Source of the DNA: Treponema sp. | Lineage (GTDB): Bacteria > Spirochaetota > Spirochaetia > Treponematales > Rectinemataceae | Direction: 5' to 3' | Assembly: GCA_017849315.1 (NCBI GenBank) | Contig: JAFIHQ010000188.1 | Location: 1-8,408, forward strand | Length of the DNA stretch: 8,408 bases | In this document: positions 1 to 6,830 of the stretch, one piece after another | How positions within the stretch are numbered: position 1 is the first letter of the stretch | Layout: every line of letters begins with the position of its first letter | Program-made: the position numbers and the translations under genes | Notes under the pieces: model-generated | The model's input: only the letters and a program-made list of their open reading frames with translations | The model's database searches: none | What the model was told of the DNA's origin: nothing

Positions 1-11
1 ATAGTAGGCAC

Positions 12-65
12 ATGGGAGTGCGGCAATGAGCGCCGCTCCCATTGCCGCCTTTGCGGCGCTGCCGC
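12..65. repeat. Cluster of GC-rich inverted repeats after the SPOR gene (possible terminator or REP-like element)
   Basis: Five copies of a GCGGC/GCCGC core (20-24, 32-36, 44-48, 53-57, 61-65) allow competing hairpins. One has 11 pairs with a two-base bulge, ATGGGA+GCGGC (12-17, 20-24) with GCCGC+TCCCAT (32-42). Another pairs 20-28 with 40-48. Smaller ones are 44-48 with 53-57 and 53-57 with 61-65. A further TTCCT/AGGAA pair lies at 67-78. The cluster begins about 20 bases past the SPOR stop, a place for a transcription terminator or 3'-end stabiliser, but no U-run follows on the minus strand. No gene is visible in 1-86. Confidence 0.6.
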
Positions 66-86
66 ATTCCTTGAGGAAGAGCAAAA

Positions 87-1283
87 CTAGGGCAACAAGT
101 AAGATTCGTATCCCAGATCTTTGAGCTTTGCCTGGGTCTTTGACCAATCACCTTGTGAAGCGACAATAACCGCCCAACGGAGTTCCCCTTCTTTAGTCTT
201 TTGCTCATCTATACTTACCTGGAAGCCTTTCTTTTGAAGGACTGCAACAAGGGCTTGCGCGTTGTCTTTCTTGGAAAAAAAGCCCACTTGAAGTTGCATC
301 GTATCTGCCTGCTTCTCAGTCTGCTTTGCGTCTGCACCGGCTGAGTCGCTCGCGCTCTTTGCAGTTGCAAGGCTGCGCTCGGCAACAGGGACGTTTGTGC
401 CCGATCCATACAGGCCAGCCAGGAGAAGGTTCCCAGGCAGAAGCGTACACTTCTGCTTCATGAGCGCCGATTCTAACGAATTCGGGTACTCCGTTCCGAG
501 GCGGCTTTCAAGCGCCTTGGGCTCAAAACCTTTAGTTGGGGCCTTAAACGACGCGAAATCTGGCGAATTCGCAATCGACCAAAGCAAAAAGAGCGATTCT
601 GCTCCGCTTAGAGCTTGAACATTCGATTTTGCCTGGCCCTTGCCTTGCGTATTTGCGACATCTTTGACCGCCAAGAAAGCCTTCTCGGGTTCTTCTTCAA
701 ACAGATAGATCCACCCTTGAACGATTTTCTCTTGAGCTATCATGTCCGATACGGTGGAACCGGCGCCTGTTTTGTCCTTTCCGGCTATCAAAATATCCAG
801 TTTTTGTAGCGTAACAGCTGCTTTATCCGGTTTGCCACAGGCGAGCCAACAGCGCGCAGCCTTGATAAGCGCGTCCGGATCGGACGAAGCAAGGGAGTAA
901 AAGCTGGCGGCGTTTTCCCACTGACCTGCGAGCGAAGCAAGCGCCCCCGCAGTATTGCCCAACTCTGCCCGCCTGGCCGCCGAAGCTTTGGGGATAAATT
1001 CGCTATAGAGCGCGATTGCATCCTTGAGTGGCAGGCTGAGGGCGTAGGTATCAAGCCAAACAGGCAGGGCATCCGTACCGACGACTTTGGAAACCGCCTC
1101 GCGCGCTTGGGCCAGGGTCACGGTACCAGTGATCTTTGGAGGCGTTTTACCTTGCGTGCTTTGCGCAAAGACTCCCATCGCCAGAACCACAACCCAGAGG
1201 ACGCAGAGGCCAAAAACGAAAACACGGATCGAGGAGTGGCTTGTGCTCAAGGAGTGGCTTGTGCGGAAACGCGCCTTATTCAT
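87..1283 (-). CDS. SPOR-domain envelope protein with TPR-like region
   Basis: Predicted exported or membrane-anchored protein of 398 residues. The N-terminus is basic (1-20), followed by a hydrophobic segment (21-39) ending in VFA-Q, compatible with signal peptidase I cleavage after residue 40 or with an uncleaved anchor. The middle (about 80-210) is helical with TPR-like pairs, clearest at 121-163. A low-complexity Ala/Ser/Lys linker (about 300-328) leads to a C-terminal SPOR domain (about 328-397: LQVGFFSKKDNA, then WAVIVA and GYESYLLP). SPOR domains bind peptidoglycan stripped of stem peptides, typically at division septa, so a role in cell-wall remodelling or division is inferred. Orthologues are usually named only by domain. 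The ATG at 1281-1283 overlaps the miaB stop by 8 bases (ATGAATAA), with a weak AGAAG-type binding site, indicating coupling. The n-region carries an 18-base duplication. It is the last gene seen in the cluster. Confidence 0.88.
   Translation of the reverse strand: MNKARFRTSHSLSTSHSSIRVFVFGLCVLWVVVLAMGVFAQSTQGKTPPKITGTVTLAQAREAVSKVVGTDALPVWLDTYALSLPLKDAIALYSEFIPKASAARRAELGNTAGALASLAGQWENAASFYSLASSDPDALIKAARCWLACGKPDKAAVTLQKLDILIAGKDKTGAGSTVSDMIAQEKIVQGWIYLFEEEPEKAFLAVKDVANTQGKGQAKSNVQALSGAESLFLLWSIANSPDFASFKAPTKGFEPKALESRLGTEYPNSLESALMKQKCTLLPGNLLLAGLYGSGTNVPVAERSLATAKSASDSAGADAKQTEKQADTMQLQVGFFSKKDNAQALVAVLQKKGFQVSIDEQKTKEGELRWAVIVASQGDWSKTQAKLKDLGYESYLLP
1233..1268 (-). repeat. 18-base tandem duplication in the SPOR protein's N-terminal region
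   Basis: Two adjacent 18-base units (1233-1250 and 1251-1268), 16 of 18 identical, encode FRTSHS and LSTSHS just before the hydrophobic signal segment. The duplication lengthens the polar n-region by six residues without changing the frame. Confidence 0.8.
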
Positions 1284-2616
1284 GCACTTCTTCTGCCTTG
1301 AAGGTATTCCCCGAGATGCTCAGCAACCTGACACGCGCAAATTGCCCTATTCGAGACATTTCGCCCCTGAAGACCACCATTTCGTCTCTGGCAGTTCGCG
1401 CAACCAATTCTTTGCTGGACCTCCGGGACTGACCTTCGATAAGAACTTCGTCGACGCATCCCACCCGTTCTTGCATTAGGTTCGAAGTGATCTCTTTCTG
1501 CACTTCGATTACGCGGGCAAGATGTGCCTTTTTTACCTTATCGGGCAGTTTACCAGGAAGATTTACCGCCGCAGTGCCTTCCCGCGGGTTGAAATAGTAC
1601 ATAAAGGCGTAAGAGAATCGCACCTGACGCATTGCGTCCAAGGTTGCTTCAAGGTCCTCGTCGGTCTCGCCAGGAAAGCCGACTAGAATATCTGTAGAAA
1701 GCGAAAGGCCTGGAATGGCCTCCCGCATGCGGTCCACAAGGTCGAGAAAATACTCGCGCGTGTACTTGCGATTCATGCTCGCGAGGATTTTGTTCGATCC
1801 GGACTGCAGGCACAGATGAATATGTTTGCAGTAGACCGGCTCGGACGCAAGAACGTCTATCAGCTCTGGGGAAAGATCCTTCGGATGGCTCGTCAAAAAG
1901 CGGATCCAGCCAATTCCTTTGCTTTGGCTCTGGCCTCCAGCATGCCGGGCACGAAGATGTTCGGCAATGAGCCTTAAGAGTGCCGGAAAATCGAGTGTCC
2001 TGTCTGCGTCCTTCCACGAGTATGAATTGACATTTTGCCCAAGAAGCGTTATCTCGCGCACGCCTAAATCCTCGAGCGAGTCCAGTTCGGCAAGGATCTC
2101 CTCAGGCGAACGGGACACTTCCCTACCCCGTACATATGGCACGATGCAATACGTGCAGAAATTGTTGCAGCCGTGCATAATCGGGACAAAGTCCCTAAAT
2201 GCACCAGGTTCGTGGTAGGTTTTGGAGAACTGAAAAACCGGCTTCTCATCGTCCAGATCGAAATGTGTTCCGGCTTGAATCTGATCAGCGATAAGCCCAA
2301 AAGACTGTTTCTGATAGGTGCCGATTACGTAGTCGATTTCAGGGACCCGTTCCTTCATTGTGTCCTTGTACTGCTCGGCCATGCAGCCTACCACTGCAAT
2401 CGTGTAGCCAAAACGCTTCTTCCCGGCCGCAAACTGAGCTATGCGGCCCCAGGCGCGGTTCTCAGCCGTGGCACGTACGGTACAAGTATTTATAAGAACG
2501 AGATTTGCTTCTTCTGCCGGCGCTGGCTCCCAAGCCTTTTCACGCAAAATCGTTTCCAAAGCGGAAGACTCCGCCTTGTTCATCTGACATCCGTAGGTTT
2601 CCAGATAGTACTTCAT
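1276..2616 (-). CDS. miaB: tRNA-2-methylthio-N6-dimethylallyladenosine synthase MiaB
   Basis: Radical SAM methylthiotransferase that adds a methylthio group to i6A37 beside the anticodon, using two 4Fe-4S clusters. All three domains are visible in 446 residues. The N-terminal UPF0004-type domain has cluster cysteines Cys10 (ETYGCQMN), Cys45 (INTCTVR) and Cys78 (VGCMAE). The radical SAM domain has CNNFCTYCIVPYVRG at 150-164 (Cys150, Cys154, Cys157), TLLGQNVNSY at 190-199 and STDILVGFPGET at 307-318. A TRAM RNA-binding domain lies at about 380-445. The CNNFCTYCIVPYVRG form fits MiaB better than RimO or MtaB. A Gly/Ser/Gln-rich stretch (about 222-235) looks like a short lineage insertion. The start abuts the upstream stop (TAAATG) and has only a weak binding site, so it relies on coupling. 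Its end overlaps the SPOR gene by 8 bases. Confidence 0.96.
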   Translation of the reverse strand: MKYYLETYGCQMNKAESSALETILREKAWEPAPAEEANLVLINTCTVRATAENRAWGRIAQFAAGKKRFGYTIAVVGCMAEQYKDTMKERVPEIDYVIGTYQKQSFGLIADQIQAGTHFDLDDEKPVFQFSKTYHEPGAFRDFVPIMHGCNNFCTYCIVPYVRGREVSRSPEEILAELDSLEDLGVREITLLGQNVNSYSWKDADRTLDFPALLRLIAEHLRARHAGGQSQSKGIGWIRFLTSHPKDLSPELIDVLASEPVYCKHIHLCLQSGSNKILASMNRKYTREYFLDLVDRMREAIPGLSLSTDILVGFPGETDEDLEATLDAMRQVRFSYAFMYYFNPREGTAAVNLPGKLPDKVKKAHLARVIEVQKEITSNLMQERVGCVDEVLIEGQSRRSSKELVARTARDEMVVFRGEMSRIGQFARVRLLSISGNTFKAEEVHE

Positions 2617-2994
2617 TTAGCTGCGTTTTCCGTTCTTTTTCTTCCTCAAGCCTGAGACAAAACTGCCAAAGTGCACTACGCCGTAGATGATGAGGCCCAA
2701 ACCGCCGAGACCCAACAGATTGTGCGTCAAATGTGGCAATAAGAGCGTTGCACCACCCAGAACGCCTGCTGCAGTCAAAACAGTTCCAGACACCTTGTCC
2801 GTCTTCGTCTTGCCAAAGAGCCCAGTAAGCCCAAGCCCTACCATTCCGGCAGACAGAACCCAACCGACCACCGGAATGCTCAAGAGTGAATTGACAACAA
2901 GAAGGCTTGCACCTCCAATTACAGCCATTACGCCCTTTGTACCACGCTCCGCAAGCTCATTGGGCTTCTGTTCGACAGGATAATGGTCAGACAT
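2617..2994 (-). CDS. Small glycine-rich integral membrane protein, function unknown
   Basis: I do not recognise a family. The 125-residue product has a polar N-terminus (1-20), then hydrophobic, Gly-rich segments at about 22-38, 41-60, 70-88 and 92-114, suggesting two helical hairpins or four short transmembrane helices, and a strongly basic end (RKKKNGKRS). There is no signal-peptide cleavage site, lipobox or catalytic motif. The basic tail would be expected on the cytoplasmic side. The start at 2992-2994 is chosen because AAGGAG precedes it by seven bases. The first 8 bases overlap the folE2 stop (ATGTCTGA), and the TAA stop abuts the miaB ATG with no gap, so it is almost certainly co-translated with both. 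That context says it is expressed with folate/tRNA-modification genes but not what it does. A transporter role is unlikely at this size unless it oligomerises. Confidence 0.85.
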   Translation of the reverse strand: MSDHYPVEQKPNELAERGTKGVMAVIGGASLLVVNSLLSIPVVGWVLSAGMVGLGLTGLFGKTKTDKVSGTVLTAAGVLGGATLLLPHLTHNLLGLGGLGLIIYGVVHFGSFVSGLRKKKNGKRS

Positions 2995-3799
2995 TGCTAG
3001 ACTCCTTATTATTCTCCATACTATTCTCCAAATCGTTTTTCTCGACAAACGCGTAGGCGGAATGGTTATGGATGCTCTCGAAGTTTTCCGCTTCCACCGT
3101 GAACTGAGAAAACTTGTGCAAAGCGTCTACTCTTAAATATACTTCCCGCACCACGTCCTCAACAAAACGCGGCCTGTCGTACGCCATTTCTGTTACGAAT
3201 TTTTCGTCCTCGCGCTTAAGTAGCGTGTAGACACCACTCGAAGCGGAGTCTTCTACCAACGCAATAAGGTCTTCGATCCAATAGAAAGAGTCCATGGTTA
3301 CTTTGAGCGTAACAATACCGCGCTGATTGTGTGCACCATAACGCGAAATCGCCTTGGAGCAGGGACACAGGGTTTGCACGGGAACACTCACCCCAACCAC
3401 AAACTTTCTTTCAGTGGAGGAAACCATCCCCTCATAAGAACAATCGTAACTCATCATGGCAACTTGCCCGGTTACCGGCGCGGCTTTTTGAATAAAGTAA
3501 GGAAAATGCAGGTCAGAATATGCGGTCTCGGCCTTAAGCTGTGTCCTGATGCTCTCGAGCATCTTCAAAAAGCGGGGCATGGAAAGATCCGAGCGGTATT
3601 GTTCGAACACTTCGATAAACCGACTCATATGCGTGCCCTTGAAGTCGTGCGGCAGATCCGCATAGAGGTTGACAACAGCCGTTGTGTGCTGCACTTGCGA
3701 GCTTTTGTCTTTGAGCACAATTGGATAACGAACGCCTTTGACGCCAACCTTCTGTAAAGGAATCTGTCTTTCGTCCTTCATGGATTGAACATCGACCAT
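2987..3799 (-). CDS. folE2: GTP cyclohydrolase FolE2 (type IB)
   Basis: Converts GTP to 7,8-dihydroneopterin triphosphate and formate, the first step toward folate and, in bacteria that have the pathway, queuosine. The 270 residues have FolE2 hallmarks: GTHMSRF at 55-61, TLCPCSK at 143-149 (Cys147 the likely conserved metal/catalytic cysteine), His157 in GAHNQRG, DRPRFVEDVVR at 208-218 and HNHSAYA at 244-250. FolE2 enzymes tolerate metals other than zinc, and where a second cyclohydrolase exists folE2 is often Zur-controlled; no Zur-like palindrome is seen upstream here. The start ATG 3797-3799 has AAGG nine bases upstream within an AAGGTCG sequence that occurs twice (3806-3812, 3818-3824). 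The last ~16 residues are a polar tail with tetrapeptide repeats that also carries the next gene's ribosome binding site. Its stop TGA overlaps the next gene by 8 bases. Confidence 0.95.
   Translation of the reverse strand: MVDVQSMKDERQIPLQKVGVKGVRYPIVLKDKSSQVQHTTAVVNLYADLPHDFKGTHMSRFIEVFEQYRSDLSMPRFLKMLESIRTQLKAETAYSDLHFPYFIQKAAPVTGQVAMMSYDCSYEGMVSSTERKFVVGVSVPVQTLCPCSKAISRYGAHNQRGIVTLKVTMDSFYWIEDLIALVEDSASSGVYTLLKREDEKFVTEMAYDRPRFVEDVVREVYLRVDALHKFSQFTVEAENFESIHNHSAYAFVEKNDLENSMENNKESSNV
2996..3031 (-). repeat. 12-base repeats at the folE2 3' end carrying the next gene's ribosome binding site
   Basis: Three 12-base units in codon phase, TTGGAGAATAGT (3020-3031), ATGGAGAATAAT (3008-3019) and the degenerate AAGGAGTCTAGC (2996-3007), encode LENS, MENN and KESS. 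The third unit supplies AAGGAG, the ribosome binding site of the membrane-protein gene. The first two units also contain GGAG, as if binding-site-like sequence had been multiplied by duplication. Confidence 0.65.
3002..3007 (-). promoter_or_regulatory. Ribosome binding site deciding the start of the small membrane-protein gene
   Basis: AAGGAG lies seven bases before ATG 2992-2994. It selects this start over an in-frame ATG at 3046-3048, whose extra 18 residues (an Arg/Trp-rich run) would merely re-read the folE2 tail in another frame. Confidence 0.85.
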
Positions 3800-3877
3800 T
3801 TTTCGCGACCTTGCTACCGACCTTAACCTGCCAGTTCTAAAAAACCGACTTTGGGACTGCCGATATGCTAGTGAAAT

Positions 3878-5095
3878 CTAAGCATTCCTGCAATACGAGT
3901 CAAAGAACTCAAAATAACGCCTAGCTGCCCTGTGTGCGTCTTCCGGTTCGATGATAAGGCTCAATGCAAAGAAAACCCCGCCGCGCATGTCAAAGAAGAA
4001 ACCTGGGTGCGCATAGAGGCCTTTTTCTTCTAAAAGGCCAATGGCGAGGACTTCTTCATCGTCAAAGGCCGGACTCTGAACAAGGGCCGTCCACCCACCC
4101 TCGCATCGCAACACCCGATGTGGCGACAAAGGGCCTTCCAACTCCTGTTTGTAGATTTGTAAAACGCGCTCCATCCGAGCCTTCGTGGCAGTCTGAATTT
4201 CGTTCTCACAGGCGAGTAAGGCCCCTGCGCTGGCCATTATCGGCGTACCTGCGGACAGAAAGGCATCTGCTATGATTTCTAACCTCCGTGAGCTTGCGTC
4301 GACCTCTTCTTGCGGCCCTGAGACATAGATCCAACCCAGTTTGACCTGTGGCAGACAAAGACGCTTGGAAAAGCCGTCCAAGACGAATGTGAGGACCTGG
4401 TCAAATCCATAGAGGTTTACTGGAGGTGCGCTCGGGTCAATGGAGGAATCAATGGAGAAATCAAAAAACACCTGATCGGCAATGATCGCAAGGGAGTATT
4501 CTTTGCAGAGGGCAACAAGTTCCTCAAGTTCTGTTTCGTCAAGATAAGAGCCCGTGGGGTTATTGGGATTTATCAGGACGATGGCCTTGATCTTACCTTC
4601 CTGATCGCCAGCCAGCCTGGCACACAGGCGCTCGAAGTCTATCGACCATCCCAAGGGGTGCTCATAGTCCAGTTCATAGCCGACAGCTTGCACGCACTCC
4701 AACTTGGCCAAATTGTCAAAAAGCGGATAGCCCGGTTGAGGCACCAAGACCGCATCACCAGGGTCGCACAGGAGCTTAAAAAGATAGGAGTACGCTTCCG
4801 AAGTGGAAGCACACAGGAAAAGCCGCTCTGGACTTAAGGCCACACCTTTGCCCGCAAAATGCGCTGCAATGGCCCTGCGAGACACCTCCAACCCGTGTGG
4901 ATCCGGTGCATAACCATGTCGCGCTCCTTCTTTGAGGGCTTCGGCCAGTACATCTTGAGGAAAAGTAAGCCCCACTTGGGTCGGGTTGCTCATGGAAAGA
5001 TCGAAGTAGTTCCTCCCACTTGCCGCAAGGTTCTTCCTTGCAATTGCAAGCGCGTTAAGACCGCCTGCAAAACTTGCGCGTTCAGAAAAAATCAT
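3878..5095 (-). CDS. Fold-type I PLP-dependent aminotransferase (class I/II), substrate unknown
   Basis: This 405-residue cytosolic PLP enzyme probably transfers an amino group from an amino acid to a keto acid. Visible motifs: SMSNPT at 34-39, PQPGYPLFDN at 119-128 (Tyr123 likely stacks near the cofactor), NPNNPTG at 176-182, IADQVFFDF at 205-213 (Asp207 to the pyridine nitrogen), and DGFSKRLCLPQVKLGW at 240-255 with Lys244 as the predicted Schiff-base lysine. Near the C-terminus, where aspartate-aminotransferase-like enzymes usually have an Arg binding the substrate carboxylate, it reads FFALSLIIEPE at 375-385 without Arg. Relatives with a VVSLL-type segment there are known but poorly defined. 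The only possible start near the N-terminus is ATG 5093-5095: the frame is closed upstream by TGA, and no convincing Shine-Dalgarno is seen. It lies 52 bases after ftcD and 78 before folE2, so possibly in the same unit. Alternatives include DapC-like or alanine/aspartate-type transaminases. Confidence 0.9.
   Translation of the reverse strand: MIFSERASFAGGLNALAIARKNLAASGRNYFDLSMSNPTQVGLTFPQDVLAEALKEGARHGYAPDPHGLEVSRRAIAAHFAGKGVALSPERLFLCASTSEAYSYLFKLLCDPGDAVLVPQPGYPLFDNLAKLECVQAVGYELDYEHPLGWSIDFERLCARLAGDQEGKIKAIVLINPNNPTGSYLDETELEELVALCKEYSLAIIADQVFFDFSIDSSIDPSAPPVNLYGFDQVLTFVLDGFSKRLCLPQVKLGWIYVSGPQEEVDASSRRLEIIADAFLSAGTPIMASAGALLACENEIQTATKARMERVLQIYKQELEGPLSPHRVLRCEGGWTALVQSPAFDDEEVLAIGLLEEKGLYAHPGFFFDMRGGVFFALSLIIEPEDAHRAARRYFEFFDSYCRNA
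4437..4460 (-). repeat. 12-base tandem duplication inside the aminotransferase gene
   Basis: TCAATGGAGGAA (4437-4448) is followed directly by TCAATGGAGAAA (4449-4460), 11 of 12 identical. In the protein it gives a repeated Ser-Ile-Asp-Ser-like tetrapeptide at about 212-221, in the loop just after the cofactor-binding Asp207 strand. It looks like a recent in-frame duplication in a surface loop. Confidence 0.75.
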
Positions 5096-5147
5096 GACAG
5101 CAGTATAAGTTCAGAACGACACAAGCGTATAGCGGCAGTGTCTGGCC

Positions 5148-6830
5148 TTATGGCTTTCCTATGTTGGTCTCTGCGATACTCAGAATCTGTGACAGGTTGG
5201 AGGCTGCCTCTTCTTCCAGCGCTGAACATTTACTAAGCAATTCTCTTGCAAAAGCGTCATTTGGGATGGAAGCAAGGTTAGTCCTCACGTTGAGCACTGC
5301 ACCCTTGAGGCCCGCATGAGCCATAAGTGCCCCCACCGCTCCGTCGCTTACGGAGTTCCGATTGCCTGCAGTGACGGCGATAAGGCAGGCTTTGAGCGCA
5401 GCTAAACATGCTTCAGCAGTTTCGTAGGGAACCTGCGCTGCTTTTTCGTTTGCCGCGAGCATCTGCGCTTCGCGATAGCGGCGATCTTGTTCGGTGGCCT
5501 TGGGCAATCTGCCGGCAGCCATGACGGCGTTGAAGGCCTGGGTGTCTTTGTCGACAGCCTTGATAAGTTCGTCTTTGATAGTTTGAGCCGACTCCGCCAT
5601 CTCCGAGAGAATGGCAAAATTGGCCTCGTACCCCTTCTTACCCACCGTGAGGTTTCCGACCATCGACGCAAGGCTTGCTCCAAGAGCCCCTGCAAGTGCC
5701 GCAACCGACCCACCACCGGGTGCTGGCGCATCGGAAGATACTTCGTCGGCAAAGTCGTCTACCTTGAGCGAAACAAGTTTGCCTTTGGGCTCCAGGCTCC
5801 ACTCGATGATTTTGTGTTCGGGATTGAAAGCTGAGACAGAAGCGAGCCCAAGGGACTGGACCGCTATCTCCACAAGCTCCTTGGCTGACATACCTGCACT
5901 CTTGCCTGCTTTACGCAGGTAGTGCTTTCCACACTCGGCAATTGCCGCATATGGGATAAGCCCCACAAGCTCTGAGCCAGTGACACGCAAACCAAGCTTG
6001 TCTGCCTCTTGCTCCACCACTTCGTATACTTCCCAAAGTGGCGTCTTCTTGTAGTCCAAGAGATTGATAGACACCTGAGCACAGCGATATTCCTCGATAT
6101 ACCAGCCAATTGCGCGCACCGCGGCAAGCCGCCCAGGGATCCGCACAGGATTTCCATCCTGGTCCTTGAGTGTGCTTCCATCCGTATTCTTGGCAAGCCT
6201 GCCTGCTTCGCGCACATTGAGCGCGACCTCGTTGGCAAGCTTTTTGTCTTTTGTGTTCAAATTGACGTTGTACGCAACAAGGAATTCACGCGCCCCGGCA
6301 ACAGTAGCGCCCCACTTTGGATCGAATCTTACTGGCCCATAGTCGGGCACCCACGCTGGATCGGCAAGCTTGGCTTGCAGACCTTCGTATTCACCCGACC
6401 TTATGTTTGCAAGGCTTTCCCGCTCGCGTGTTCTTGCGGCTTTCTCGTACAGATACACTGGCACTTGTAACTCTTGCGCGAGCCGTTTGGCAAACTCGTT
6501 CGCATAGGTCACGCACTCATCCATGGAAATGCCTGCAACAGGCACAAAGGGGCAAACATCCAAAGCTCCCATTCGGGGATGAGCGCCAAAGTGACGGCGC
6601 ATATCTATGAGTTCGTACGCAGTCCTGGCAGCGGCAAGAGCAGCTTCCACAACGGCCTTGGGCTCGCCTGCAAAGGTATAGACAGTACGGTTTGTATCTG
6701 CGCCAACATCGACATCGAGGAGCTTGACTCCTTGAGTCGAACTTATGGCTGCTGCAATCGCATCTATAGTCTTCTTATTTCTGCCTTCGGAAAAATTAGG
6801 TACACATTCCATTATTGCATTGCTTTGCAT
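5148..6830 (-). CDS. ftcD: Bifunctional glutamate formimidoyltransferase / formimidoyltetrahydrofolate cyclodeaminase
   Basis: Cytosolic enzyme at the end of one histidine-degradation route. It moves the formimino group of N-formimino-glutamate to tetrahydrofolate, then releases ammonia to give 5,10-methenyl-THF. The 560 residues match the fused two-domain form known from animals and some bacteria. The transferase part spans about 7-330: start motif ECVPNFSEGRN at 8-18, catalytic-type motif HPRMGALDVCPF at 84-95 with His84, then IGWYIEEY and QVSINL at 241-256. The cyclodeaminase part spans about 355-555: folate-site loop APGGGSVAALAGALGAS at 370-386 and SVSDGAVGALMAHAG near 493-507. The start at 6828-6830 is supported by GAGGAG six bases upstream and by alignment of the family start. 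No hut genes are visible in the window. The upstream leader may regulate it; the aminotransferase follows after 52 bases. Confidence 0.95.
   Translation of the reverse strand: MQSNAIMECVPNFSEGRNKKTIDAIAAAISSTQGVKLLDVDVGADTNRTVYTFAGEPKAVVEAALAAARTAYELIDMRRHFGAHPRMGALDVCPFVPVAGISMDECVTYANEFAKRLAQELQVPVYLYEKAARTRERESLANIRSGEYEGLQAKLADPAWVPDYGPVRFDPKWGATVAGAREFLVAYNVNLNTKDKKLANEVALNVREAGRLAKNTDGSTLKDQDGNPVRIPGRLAAVRAIGWYIEEYRCAQVSINLLDYKKTPLWEVYEVVEQEADKLGLRVTGSELVGLIPYAAIAECGKHYLRKAGKSAGMSAKELVEIAVQSLGLASVSAFNPEHKIIEWSLEPKGKLVSLKVDDFADEVSSDAPAPGGGSVAALAGALGASLASMVGNLTVGKKGYEANFAILSEMAESAQTIKDELIKAVDKDTQAFNAVMAAGRLPKATEQDRRYREAQMLAANEKAAQVPYETAEACLAALKACLIAVTAGNRNSVSDGAVGALMAHAGLKGAVLNVRTNLASIPNDAFARELLSKCSALEEEAASNLSQILSIAETNIGKP

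Noticed and set aside
2173..2655. Plus-strand ORF of 160 codons
   Set aside because: It lies antisense to the start of miaB and the end of the membrane-protein gene, both well supported; it has no recognisable domain or binding site.
2995..3048. Longer N-terminus for the small membrane protein from ATG 3046-3048
   Set aside because: The extra 18 residues only re-read the folE2 tail in another frame, and AAGGAG sits at the right distance from the internal ATG at 2992-2994 instead.
3839..3865. T-run on the minus strand after the aminotransferase, considered as an intrinsic terminator
   Set aside because: I could not find a GC-rich stem directly upstream of the T-run, so transcription may continue into folE2.
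3800..3877. Zur-type operator upstream of folE2
   Set aside because: No AT-rich palindrome resembling a Zur box is visible in the 78-base gap.
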